From Kaistia granuli DSM 23481 (GTDB lineage: Bacteria > Pseudomonadota > Alphaproteobacteria > Rhizobiales > Kaistiaceae), in assembly GCF_000380505.1 (NCBI RefSeq), contig NZ_AQYH01000010.1:434001-498000 (forward strand): a DNA stretch of 64,000 nt, read 5' to 3'. Positions 25,819-34,259 of the stretch are shown here, one piece after another. The notes beneath the pieces are model-generated. The model did not search any database, was not told where the DNA came from, and saw only the letters and a program-made list of their open reading frames with translations. Position numbers and translations under genes: made by a program. How positions within the stretch are numbered: the stretch's first letter is position 1; every line of letters starts with the position of its first letter.

Positions 25819-27081
25819 TCAGGCGGGCTCCGCCGCGGGCTGGCGTCGCGCGCGGGCAGGGCTCGATGCCAGCGCCTTCAGGTCCTGGCCGCTCGGGTTC
25901 TGGAACACGCGGAGGTCGAACTCCGGCAGGATCGCGTAGAGATGGTCGAAGATGTCCGACTGGATGCCTTCGTAGTTCGCCCAGACGATCGTGTTGGTGA
26001 AGCCATAGATCTCGATCGGCAAGCCGTCTGGCCCGGGCGGCATCTGCCGCACCATGATGGTCATGTCCTGGCGCAGTCCCGGATGGGTGCGCAGATAGCT
26101 TTCCACATAGGCGCGGAAGGTGCCGATATTGGTTGAGCGGCGCCGGTTGGCGGCAAAATTGGCCCGCTCGCCAAGCTTGCCGTTCCATTCGTCGAGTTCC
26201 GCCCGCTTGCGCTGGAGATAGCTCTCCAGATGGCCGAACAGGCGAAGCTTGTCGAAATCCTCGTCAGACAGGAAGCGGATGCTCGTCTGATCGAGATAGA
26301 GCGAGCGCTTGATCCGCCTGCCGCCCGTTTCCTGCATGCCGCGCCAGTTCTTGAACGGCTCGGTGACCAGCTTGCGGATCGGCACCGTCGTGATCGTCTT
26401 ATCGAAGTTCTGTACCTTCACCGTGTGCAGCGCGATCTCGATCACGTCGCCATCGGCGTTCTGGCCGGGCATCTCGATCCAGTCGCCGACGCGCACCATG
26501 TCGGTCGACGAGATCTGGATGCCGGCGACGAGCGATAGCAGCGTGTCCTGGAACACCAGGATCAGCACGGCGGCCATGGCGCCGAGACCGGAGAGCAGGA
26601 TCACCGGCGACCGGTCGATCAGCGTCGCGATGATCAGGAGCGCCGCGATCACATAGACCGCGATCTTGACGACCTGGATATAGCCCTTGATCGGCTTGAG
26701 GCGGGCGGACGGCCGGCGGTGATAGGTGGTGTCGACGATGTTGAGCGCGGCGCTCACCGTCATTGCCAGCGACAGGATGATGAAGGCGTTGGCGACGTTC
26801 TTGACGACCGTCGCCGCGAATTGCGGCAGGCCGGGCACCAGATCGATGCCGGCCGACATCACCAGGGCCGGCATGATGTTGGCCAGGCGCTCGATGACGC
26901 CGTGCCGGCGCAGTTCTTCGTCGCGGCCATAGGCGGTCAAGCCAAGGGCCCTGTGGACCAGCTTGAGCAGCAGCGCCTTGACGACGAAGTTCGCGAACAG
27001 TGCCGCGACGACAAGGGCGGTCAAGGTGAGCACGGCGTTGAGCCAGTGATGCTCGGTCAGGATCTGGTCGAAGCTGGTCAA
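25819..27081 (-). CDS. MscS-family mechanosensitive channel, YbdG-like
   Basis: A 420-residue inner-membrane protein with about five N-terminal helices, the MscS pore/beta region (LSGLGAMAAVLILVFQDTLL, then VRVGDWIEMPG) and a long C-terminal cytoplasmic domain. Length and layout match YbdG (about 415 residues), a minor osmotic channel, rather than short MscS. The start is TTG 27081, with GGGAGATC just upstream; an upstream extension to 27261 is Arg/Pro-rich and looks non-coding. Role in hypo-osmotic stress is a family inference. Confidence 0.88.
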   Translation of the reverse strand: MTSFDQILTEHHWLNAVLTLTALVVAALFANFVVKALLLKLVHRALGLTAYGRDEELRRHGVIERLANIMPALVMSAGIDLVPGLPQFAATVVKNVANAFIILSLAMTVSAALNIVDTTYHRRPSARLKPIKGYIQVVKIAVYVIAALLIIATLIDRSPVILLSGLGAMAAVLILVFQDTLLSLVAGIQISSTDMVRVGDWIEMPGQNADGDVIEIALHTVKVQNFDKTITTVPIRKLVTEPFKNWRGMQETGGRRIKRSLYLDQTSIRFLSDEDFDKLRLFGHLESYLQRKRAELDEWNGKLGERANFAANRRRSTNIGTFRAYVESYLRTHPGLRQDMTIMVRQMPPGPDGLPIEIYGFTNTIVWANYEGIQSDIFDHLYAILPEFDLRVFQNPSGQDLKALASSPARARRQPAAEPA

Positions 27082-27421
27082 CGGATCTCCCTGGAAGGCA
27101 ACGAGGCGCCGACAGCGGGGCCGGTGCGTCTTCGGCGCGGGTGGCGCCGCGTGGACGGAGGCGCTCCCGCGCGGTTCGCGCAGTCGTCCCGAGGTAAAGC
27201 CGGGGCGAGGAGGCCGTGCGAGAGCGCGAAACCAGGGTCCCGCACGTCGGGACGTTGCCATCCCGGACCGCGATTCCTGCCGGATCCGCGGTGCCCGGCC
27301 AGACTGGCGGCGGAGGCGGCTGACGTCAATGCGGCGTTGCTAAAAGGGCCATAGACAAAAAAAGCGGCCGGCGCGTGGCGCCGACCGCTCTTCCATTCGT
27401 CAGGCCGTCAGCCGAAGGGCA
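27082..27421. other. Intergenic region, 340 bp
   Basis: Lies between the start of the channel gene and the end of the FAH gene, both on the minus strand. It holds the FAH terminator (27357-27389) and presumably the channel promoter; I see no gene or clear repeat in the remaining GC-rich sequence. Confidence 0.6.
27357..27389 (-). terminator. Intrinsic terminator of the FAH gene
   Basis: On the minus strand AGCGGTCGGCGC and GCGCCGGCCGCT form a 12-bp stem (one G-U pair) with a three-base loop, followed by seven T residues. It lies 33 bp past the stop codon. Confidence 0.9.
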
Positions 27422-28270
27422 TTAGCCCTTGTAGGCGACGAATTCCTGCTCCTGGTCGCCCAGGCCCTGGATGCCGAGGCGAACCTTGTCGCCGGCCTTC
27501 AGGAAGCGCGGCGGCTTCATGCCCATGCCGACGCCCGGAGGGGTGCCGGTGGTGATGACGTCGCCCGGATCGAGCTGCAGGAACTGGCTGATGTAGCTGA
27601 CCAGGTGGGCCACGCCAAAGATCATCGTCTTGGTGTTGCCGGTCTGGACGCGCTGGCCGTTCAGGTCGAGATACATGTCCAGGTTCTGGATGTCCTCGAT
27701 CTCGTCCGGCGTGACGAGCCACGGGCCGAGCGGCCCGAAGGTCGGCGAACCCTTGCCCTTCATCCACTGGCCGCCGCGCTCCGTCTGGAAGGCGCGCTCG
27801 GACACGTCGTGGCAGACCGAATAGCCGGCGACATAGGAGATCGCGTCCGCTTCCGAAACGTAGCTTGCCGTCTTGCCGATGACGATCGCCAGCTCGACTT
27901 CCCAGTCGGTCTTTTCCGAACCCTTGGGGATCGTGACGTTGTCGTTCGGGCCGACGATGCAGTTCGGGGCCTTGTTGAACAGGATCGGCTCGGCCGGGAT
28001 CGGCATGTTGGTTTCATGCGCGTGGTCGACATAGTTCAGGCCGACGGCGATGAAGTTGCGCGTGCCGTTGACAACCGGGCCAAGGCGCGTGCCGGCGGGC
28101 ACGACCGGCAGCGAAGCCGCGTCGACCTTGGCGATCGCGTCGATCGCGCCGTTCTTGAGGGTCTCGGGGGTGATGTCAGAGATGACGCCCGACAGGTCAC
28201 GAATCGTGCCGTCCTTGGCGAGAAGGCCGGGCTTCTCCGCGCCAGCGGCACCGAAGCGTACGAGTTTCAT
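27422..28270 (-). CDS. Fumarylacetoacetate hydrolase family protein
   Basis: A 282-residue cytoplasmic enzyme of the FAH superfamily. Metal-ligand acidic residues are seen in TDWEVELAIVIG (Asp122, Glu124, Glu126) and Asp155 in CHDVSERAFQ; TTGTPPGVGMG is the substrate-loop motif. Members cleave or hydrate 2-oxo acid products of aromatic or sugar degradation (for example ureidoglycolate lyase, 2-hydroxyhepta-diene-dioate isomerase, 2,4-didehydro-3-deoxy-L-rhamnonate hydrolase), and the substrate cannot be chosen here. GGAGAAA precedes the ATG. No pathway genes adjoin. Confidence 0.92.
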   Translation of the reverse strand: MKLVRFGAAGAEKPGLLAKDGTIRDLSGVISDITPETLKNGAIDAIAKVDAASLPVVPAGTRLGPVVNGTRNFIAVGLNYVDHAHETNMPIPAEPILFNKAPNCIVGPNDNVTIPKGSEKTDWEVELAIVIGKTASYVSEADAISYVAGYSVCHDVSERAFQTERGGQWMKGKGSPTFGPLGPWLVTPDEIEDIQNLDMYLDLNGQRVQTGNTKTMIFGVAHLVSYISQFLQLDPGDVITTGTPPGVGMGMKPPRFLKAGDKVRLGIQGLGDQEQEFVAYKG

Positions 28271-28472
28271 AGGGTATTTCTCCGTGTTTGGCGGGCGGGA
28301 TCATGGTCGAGGGGGCGCTGGCATGCAAGCCCAGATGTCTGATGACTGGAGCAATGCAGTTTGGCCCACAGGGAACAGCTGTCGCTCCCGCTTGGTCGTC
28401 CGATAAATGTCAGTAATATTGACCTATTAACGGCGTCGTGTCATCAATCCGGTCCTTCGTGGGGGACCCATC

Positions 28473-29066
28473 GTGGATCAGATTCTGGCGATACTCGGCT
28501 TCGCGCTGGTGACGGCGTTCACCCCCGGCCCGAACAACACGATGCTGATGATCTCCGGCGCCAATTGGGGTGTCGCGCCCAGCATTCCGCACATGCTCGG
28601 CATCACGATCGGCTTCCCGGTCATGGTGTTCGCGGTCGGCATGGGGCTTGGTGGCGTGTTCGAGGCCTATCCGGTCCTGCACGAGATCCTGAAATACGGG
28701 TCGTTCCTGTATCTGCTCTATCTCGCCTGGAAGCTGGCGCGTGCCGGTCGGCACGACACCGACGGCAACCGGCAGGGCAGGCCGATGAGCTTTCTCGCGG
28801 CGGCCCTGTTCCAGTGGGTCAATCCCAAGGCTTGGGTGATGGCGATCAGCGCCATGGCGCTCTATGTGCCGGCCGGGAGCGCGATGCTGCCCGCCGTCCT
28901 CCTGCTCGCCGCCATCTTCGCGCTCACCTCGCTGCCTTCGGCGGCGACCTGGTGCCTGTTTGGCACCGCCATCTCGCGCTTTCTCGACAGCGATCGGCGC
29001 GTCGCGGTCTTCAACGCGGTGATGGCCGCGCTTCTCGTCCTGTCGATGGTACCGACCCTGCTCTGA
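28473..29066 (+). CDS. LysE family amino-acid exporter
   Basis: A 197-residue inner-membrane protein of the LysE/RhtB family with six predicted helices. The signature FTPGPNNTMLMISGANWGV lies at residues 16-34, and FQWVNPKAWVMAISAMALY is the usual mid-protein motif. Family members export amino acids such as lysine, homoserine or cysteine derivatives. The start is GTG behind GGGGGA. It is the only gene between the FAH gene and the LpxH-like gene. Confidence 0.92.
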   Translation: MDQILAILGFALVTAFTPGPNNTMLMISGANWGVAPSIPHMLGITIGFPVMVFAVGMGLGGVFEAYPVLHEILKYGSFLYLLYLAWKLARAGRHDTDGNRQGRPMSFLAAALFQWVNPKAWVMAISAMALYVPAGSAMLPAVLLLAAIFALTSLPSAATWCLFGTAISRFLDSDRRVAVFNAVMAALLVLSMVPTLL

Positions 29067-29142
29067 GGCGCTGTCACAAAACTGTGGTTCGTGTCGGCTA
29101 AGCAATCGGTAACGGTGTCTTGGGCGAGGACGAATCAAGATC

Positions 29143-29952
29143 ATGTCGAGCGGTGCCGCTTCCCGTCATTTGCGCACGCTTTTCCTGTCGGATATTCATC
29201 TCGGCACACGAGGAAGCCAGGCAGATCTATTGCTCGACTTCCTGAAGTGGCACGATGCCGAGACAATCTATCTCGTCGGCGACATCATAGATGGCTGGCG
29301 GCTGAAAAAGGGCTGGTATTGGCCGCAGGCTCACAATGATGTGGTCCAGAAGTTGCTGCGCAAGGCCCGCAAGGGCGCCCGGCTGGTCTACATCCCCGGC
29401 AACCACGACGAGTTCCTGCGCGACTATCTCGGCACCCATCTCGGTGGCGTCGAGCTCGTCGATCGCATCATTCACGAGACAGCCGACGGCAAGCGCCTGT
29501 TGGTGATCCATGGTGACCAGTTTGACGTCGTCGTGCGGCATGCCAAATGGCTCGCCTTCCTGGGCGACCATGCCTACAACCTCGCCCTCGCGCTCAATAC
29601 CGTCGTCGGCAAGGTGCGCCGCAAGCTCGGCTTCGAATACTGGTCGCTGTCGGCCTGGGCCAAGCTCAAGGTGAAGAACGCCGTCTCCTTCATCGGCGCC
29701 TTCGAGCAGGCGCTGCTCACCGAAGCGAAGCGCGTCGGCGCCGATGGAGTCGTCTGTGGCCACATTCACCACGCCGCCATCCGCGACGACCTCGACATCC
29801 GCTACATCAATACCGGCGACTGGGTCGAAAGCTGCACCGCGATCGTTGAACATCATGACGGCCGGATCGAGATGATCCGCTGGGCGGATTTCGCTCCCCT
29901 CTACGCCGTGTCGCAGCACGAGGAGCCGGAGATCGACAAGGTCGCCGCATGA
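29143..29952 (+). CDS. LpxH-like calcineurin phosphoesterase (UDP-2,3-diacylglucosamine diphosphatase family)
   Basis: A 269-residue binuclear metallophosphoesterase. All motifs are present: SDIHLG (Asp17, His19), GDIIDGW (Asp47), GNHDE (87-91), IHGDQFD (His123) and GHIHH (206-210). The fold matches LpxH, which makes lipid X, but alphaproteobacteria generally use the unrelated LpxI for that step, so this protein may act on another nucleotide-activated lipid. Its stop overlaps the glycosyltransferase start by four bases (ATGA), implying the two work together, probably in glycolipid or envelope-sugar metabolism. Confidence 0.88.
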   Translation: MSSGAASRHLRTLFLSDIHLGTRGSQADLLLDFLKWHDAETIYLVGDIIDGWRLKKGWYWPQAHNDVVQKLLRKARKGARLVYIPGNHDEFLRDYLGTHLGGVELVDRIIHETADGKRLLVIHGDQFDVVVRHAKWLAFLGDHAYNLALALNTVVGKVRRKLGFEYWSLSAWAKLKVKNAVSFIGAFEQALLTEAKRVGADGVVCGHIHHAAIRDDLDIRYINTGDWVESCTAIVEHHDGRIEMIRWADFAPLYAVSQHEEPEIDKVAA

Positions 29953-30983
29953 GCCGCATCCTGATCGCGAGCGACGCCTGGCATCCGCAGATCAACGGTG
30001 TCGTGCGGACGCTGGAGCGATTGTCCCGGCACCTGCCGGAGTTCGGTGCGACCCCGATCCTCCTGACGCCTGAGGGCTACCCCACCGTTCCATGCCCGAC
30101 CTATCCCGAGATCCGCCTGACGATCGCCGCCCCCGGCGCGATTGCTCGGCGCCTCGACGCGGCGATGCCCGATCATGTCCACATCGCCACCGAAGGGCCG
30201 ATCGGCCATGCCGTCCGGCGCTGGTGCCGCAAGCGTGGGCGCATCTTCACCACCAGCTACCACACGCGCTTTCCCGAATATCTCGCTGCCCGCCTGCCGG
30301 TGCCGGTCGACTGGACCTATGCGGTGCTCCGGCGCTTCCATAATAGTGGCGCCGGCTGCATGGTGGCGACGGCGTCGCTGGAGGAGGAACTGGCGGGGCG
30401 CGGGTTCCGCAGCCTGATGCGCTGGTCGCGCGGTGTCGACGCCGATCTGTTTCGGCCCGATCGGGATCGCGGTGTCCTCGGCGACCTGCCGCGTCCGATC
30501 CATCTCTATGTTGGCCGGGTCGCGGTCGAGAAGAACATCGGCGCGTTCCTCGATCTCGATCTGCCGGGCAGCAAGGTCGTCGTCGGCGACGGACCGGCGC
30601 TCGACACGCTGCGGCGGGCGCATCCGGAAGTGTCCTTCCTCGGCGCGCGGGTGGGCGAGGCGCTGGCGGACGTCTATGCGGCGTCGGACTGCTTCGTCTT
30701 CCCGAGCCGAACCGACACGTTCGGCGTCGTCATGCTTGAGGCGCTGGCGTCCGGCCTGCCGGTGGCGGCGTTTCCCGTCGCTGGTCCGCGCGATGTCGTC
30801 GGCGGCACGGGCGCCGGCGTTCTCGACGAGGACCTGCGCAAGGCGGTGCTGGCGGCGCTCGCCATCCCGCGCGACCATTGCCGCGCCGTCGCGCTGCGCC
30901 ACTCCTGGCATGCGGCGACGCGCCAGTTCCTCGACAATGTCGTCGCCGCGCAAAAAGGCTGCGCCGAAAGCGCTTTCGTGTAA
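29949..30983 (+). CDS. GT4-type glycosyltransferase
   Basis: A 344-residue GT-B glycosyltransferase. N-terminal SDAWHPQINGVVRTLE (9-23) and C-terminal YVGRVAVEKNI, FPSRTDTFGVVMLEALASG are typical of the group that includes GDP-mannose- or UDP-sugar-dependent lipid glycosyltransferases; Asp replaces the first Glu of the EX7E motif. Translationally coupled to the LpxH-like gene, it probably glycosylates a diacylglycerol or polyprenyl acceptor at the inner membrane. Sugar donor unknown. Confidence 0.9.
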   Translation: MSRILIASDAWHPQINGVVRTLERLSRHLPEFGATPILLTPEGYPTVPCPTYPEIRLTIAAPGAIARRLDAAMPDHVHIATEGPIGHAVRRWCRKRGRIFTTSYHTRFPEYLAARLPVPVDWTYAVLRRFHNSGAGCMVATASLEEELAGRGFRSLMRWSRGVDADLFRPDRDRGVLGDLPRPIHLYVGRVAVEKNIGAFLDLDLPGSKVVVGDGPALDTLRRAHPEVSFLGARVGEALADVYAASDCFVFPSRTDTFGVVMLEALASGLPVAAFPVAGPRDVVGGTGAGVLDEDLRKAVLAALAIPRDHCRAVALRHSWHAATRQFLDNVVAAQKGCAESAFV

Positions 30984-31020
30984 CTGTGCAAGGGTCCCCC
31001 TCGCGCCACCGGGCAGAGTC

Positions 31021-31992
31021 ATGACCCCCACGATCGAAGATATCCGCCGCGCTGCCGAGCGTATCGCCGGCGAAGCCGTTCGCACGCCGCTGCTTGCCAG
31101 CGCCGCCCTCGATGCGCTTACCGGCGGCCACATCTATCTGAAATGCGAGAACCTGCAGCGCACGGGCTCGTTCAAGTTCCGCGGCGCCTATAATGCGCTC
31201 GCCTCGTTGAGCGAGGAGCAGCGGGCGCATGGCATCGTCGCCTCGTCCTCCGGCAATCATGCGCAGGGGATCGCCGAGGCGGCGCGCCTGTTCGGCGTTC
31301 CGGCGACGATCGTCATGCCGGGCGACGCGCCGGCTGCCAAGCGCGAGGGAACGACACGACGCGGCGCGAATATCGTCGCTTATGACCGCGCGACGGACGA
31401 TCGCGACGCGATCACCGCCTCGATCGTCGCTGAGACGGGGGCCGAGCTGGTCCACGCCTATAACGACCGCCGCGTTATCGCGGGGCAGGGCACGATTGGC
31501 CTCGAAATTGCTGACGAACTGGCGGCACGGGGCGAGCATGCGGATCTGGTGATCGCGCCTTGCGGCGGCGGCGGCCTCTCGGCCGGCATCGGCATCGCGA
31601 TGGCGGCGGAAAGCCCGGAGACGCAGGTCTATCTCGCCGAGCCGGAAGGGTTCGACGACTATGGCCGTTCGCTGGCCTCCGGCTCGATCACCCGCAATGC
31701 CCGCACCGGCGGTTCGGTCTGCGACGCCTTGATGGCACCGCAGCCGGGGGCGCTCGGCTTCGCCATCAACCGCGAGACGGGCGCGCGCGGCGTCGCCGTG
31801 TCCGACGCCGAGGCGCTCGCCGCCGTCGCCTATGCCTTCCGCACGCTGAAGCTCGTCGTCGAGCCCGGTGGCGCCGTGGCGCTGGCGGGATTGCTGTCGG
31901 GCCGGGTGGACGCCCACGGCAAGACGGTCGTCATCGTGCTCTCCGGTGGCAACATCGATCCGGATATCCTCGAAAGGGCACTCGCTGCCTGA
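31021..31992 (+). CDS. Threonine/serine dehydratase, PLP-dependent
   Basis: A fold-type II PLP enzyme of 323 residues. The Schiff-base lysine is Lys52 in TGSFKFRGA; SSSGNHAQGIA binds substrate and PCGGGGLSAG the cofactor phosphate; it ends LSGGNID, as in catabolic threonine deaminases and serine racemases. There is no C-terminal ACT-type regulatory domain, so it is not the isoleucine-regulated biosynthetic IlvA. It starts 37 bp after the glycosyltransferase gene with a weak Shine-Dalgarno. Confidence 0.9.
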   Translation: MTPTIEDIRRAAERIAGEAVRTPLLASAALDALTGGHIYLKCENLQRTGSFKFRGAYNALASLSEEQRAHGIVASSSGNHAQGIAEAARLFGVPATIVMPGDAPAAKREGTTRRGANIVAYDRATDDRDAITASIVAETGAELVHAYNDRRVIAGQGTIGLEIADELAARGEHADLVIAPCGGGGLSAGIGIAMAAESPETQVYLAEPEGFDDYGRSLASGSITRNARTGGSVCDALMAPQPGALGFAINRETGARGVAVSDAEALAAVAYAFRTLKLVVEPGGAVALAGLLSGRVDAHGKTVVIVLSGGNIDPDILERALAA

Positions 31993-32119
31993 TTGCGGCC
32001 CTCCCGCTTCATCGCGGATATCGCTATCCTGCGCGGGCGCCCCGCCGGTCCCCCAGCGATGAGTCGCGATATCCCCCCGCCGCGTCCTCTCGCCGGCATT
32101 TTCAGATCGGCACGTATCC

Positions 32120-33307
32120 ATGGTCGCCGCGCCGCGCCATTTCGGTCCCCGCATTTCGTTGTTCTATATCGGCTTCTTTGTCGTCGGCGGGCTGATGACG
32201 CCGTTCTTCCCGGTCTGGCTGAAGCTGCGTGGCCTGACTCCGGAGGAGATCGGCGTCTGCATGGCCTTTCCGCTGGCGGCGCGGCTGCTGTTCACGCCGC
32301 TTGGCAGCGCCTTCGCCGATCGGGCGCCGAACCGGCGCTTTGCGGTCGTGATCTTCGCGTTTCTCGCGCTGTTGTTCTTCCTGCCGGCGACGCTGGTTGC
32401 CGGCTATTGGCCGATCCTGATCCTGACCGGCGTGGCGACGGCATTGCTCGGCCTGACCATGCCGGCGATCGACGCGCTGGCGCTGACCGGTGTCCGCCGC
32501 TTCGGCCTCGATTACGGCAAGATGCGGGTCTGGGGGTCGATCAGCTTCATCGTCGTCAGCCTCGCCGGCGGCGTCGTCTTCGGCCGTTTCGGCCCAGCCT
32601 CGCTGTCGCCCATGCTGGTCGGCGGCTATGTGATTGCCGCGCTGGCGGCCTTCCTGCTACCGGTGACGCCACCCGAGATCCGCGCAGCCGACGACGCGGC
32701 CAAGCCCGAGCCGGTTTCCGCCCGCGCCATCCTGATGAGCCGCGAGTTCCTGATTGTCATCGCCTCGACCTCGCTGATCACGGCGAGCCACGCGGTGTTC
32801 TATTCCTTCGGCACCATCCATTGGGAGGCGCTCGGCTTTAGCGGCGGCGAGATCGGCCTGCTCTGGGCGGCTGGTGTCGTCGCCGAGATCGGCATGTTCG
32901 CCGTCTCGGGCCGGGCGTTGCGCCGCATGCCGGCCGAGCGCCTGATCCTGCTCGGCGCGGTGGCGGCCATCGTGCGCTGGGGCCTGTTTCCCTTCGCCAC
33001 CGACCTCATCTCGTCGCTGGCGCTGCAGATGCTGCACGCCCTGACCTTCGCGGCCGCCTATGCCGGCATGCAGCTGGCAATCGCCCGCCAGGTGCCGGAC
33101 CAGATGATGGCGTCGGCCCAGGGCATTTCGCAGACCGCGTCGGGGGCGGTAATGGCGGTGACGACGCTGCTCTCCGGGCCGCTCTATGGCCATCTTGGCG
33201 CCGGCGCCTTTCCGGTCATGATGATCGGCGGCGTGCTGGCCGTGCTCGTGCTGCTGTTGCCGAGGGGCCGCCGGCTCAGCCCCATAAGGACCGAGACGGC
33301 GGGCTGA
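32120..33307 (+). CDS. MFS transporter, HcaT/phenylpropionate-permease-like
   Basis: A 395-residue carrier with about twelve helices. The start SLFYIGFFVVGGLMTPFFPV, followed by WLKLRGLTPEEIG, and the internal KMRVWGSISFIVVSLAGG segment are hallmarks of the MFS_1-like group that includes E. coli HcaT and nucleoside permease-like proteins. The substrate cannot be deduced. Its last 32 bp overlap the convergent dgcA gene. Confidence 0.88.
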   Translation: MVAAPRHFGPRISLFYIGFFVVGGLMTPFFPVWLKLRGLTPEEIGVCMAFPLAARLLFTPLGSAFADRAPNRRFAVVIFAFLALLFFLPATLVAGYWPILILTGVATALLGLTMPAIDALALTGVRRFGLDYGKMRVWGSISFIVVSLAGGVVFGRFGPASLSPMLVGGYVIAALAAFLLPVTPPEIRAADDAAKPEPVSARAILMSREFLIVIASTSLITASHAVFYSFGTIHWEALGFSGGEIGLLWAAGVVAEIGMFAVSGRALRRMPAERLILLGAVAAIVRWGLFPFATDLISSLALQMLHALTFAAAYAGMQLAIARQVPDQMMASAQGISQTASGAVMAVTTLLSGPLYGHLGAGAFPVMMIGGVLAVLVLLLPRGRRLSPIRTETAG

Positions 33308-34259
33308 CCAGGCTGCCGTCATAGACGAGCCCGGGCGTGCGGTCGCGGGCCAGCAGCAGCGGACCGTCGAGGTCGACGAAGTCGGCGTCCTGGGCGAGCA
33401 GCACCGCCGGCGCCATGGCGAGCGAGGTGCCGACCATGCAGCCGACCATGATGGCGAAGTCGTGCGCCTCGGCCGCCTGCTTGAGGCGCAGCGCCTCCGT
33501 CAGTCCGCCGGTCTTGTCGAGCTTGATGTTGATGGCGTCGTAGCGGTCGACCAGCCGTTCGAGGTCGTCGGCGACATGCAGGCTCTCATCGGCGCATACC
33601 GGCACGAGGCGATCCGCGTGGCGGAGCAGGTCATCGGCGCCGGCCGGCAAGGGCTGCTCGATCAGTTCGACGCCGGCGTTGAGGCAGGCGCGCATGTTCG
33701 CGTCGAAATCGGCGGCCGACCACGCCTCGTTGGCATCGACGATGATCCGGCTCGCCGGGGCGCCGCGGCGCACGGCGGCGATCCGCTCGACGTCACCATC
33801 GCCACCGAGCTTCACCTTCAGGAGTGGCCGATGCGCCGCGTTGCGCGCGGCTTCCTCCATGCTCTCCGGCGTACCGAGGCTGAGCGTATAGGCCGTCAGC
33901 AGTGCCTTGGGGGCCATGAGCCTCAGCCGTTCCGCGACGGGGAGCCCGGAGGCCTTGGCCTCGAGATCCCAGAGCGCGCAGTCGATCGCGTTGCGGGCTG
34001 CTCCGGGCGGCATGGTGCTCTGCAGCGCGGCGCGGTCCGGCAGGCCGGCGGGGACCTGCGCCATGGCTTCGATCGCCGCGACGACGCCCTCGACCGTCTC
34101 GCCATAGCGCGCATAGGGCACGCATTCGCCGTAGCCGGTCGCCTTGCCGTCTCTGACGGTCACGGTGACGACAGTCGCTTCGGTACGCGCGCCGCGCGAA
34201 ATGACGAAGCTGCCGGCGATCGGCCAGCGCTCGACGGCGACGGAAAGGGAGAGGGTCAT
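33276..34259 (-). CDS. dgcA: N-acetyl-D-glutamate racemase DgcA / dipeptide epimerase family
   Basis: An enolase-superfamily protein of 327 residues. Seen: general-base lysines in LLKVKLGG (Lys148, Lys150) and in NIKLDKTGG (Lys246), and metal ligands Asp175 (IVDANEAW), Glu201 (IEQPLP) and Asp224 (CADES). By fold alone it would be called L-Ala-D/L-Glu epimerase; its overlap (ATGA) with a dgcN-type DUF1611 gene points to DgcA, which racemises N-acetyl-D-glutamate to the L form in D-glutamate use. Confidence is high for the family, good for the pathway. Confidence 0.88.
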   Translation of the reverse strand: MTLSLSVAVERWPIAGSFVISRGARTEATVVTVTVRDGKATGYGECVPYARYGETVEGVVAAIEAMAQVPAGLPDRAALQSTMPPGAARNAIDCALWDLEAKASGLPVAERLRLMAPKALLTAYTLSLGTPESMEEAARNAAHRPLLKVKLGGDGDVERIAAVRRGAPASRIIVDANEAWSAADFDANMRACLNAGVELIEQPLPAGADDLLRHADRLVPVCADESLHVADDLERLVDRYDAINIKLDKTGGLTEALRLKQAAEAHDFAIMVGCMVGTSLAMAPAVLLAQDADFVDLDGPLLLARDRTPGLVYDGSLVSPPSRSLWG

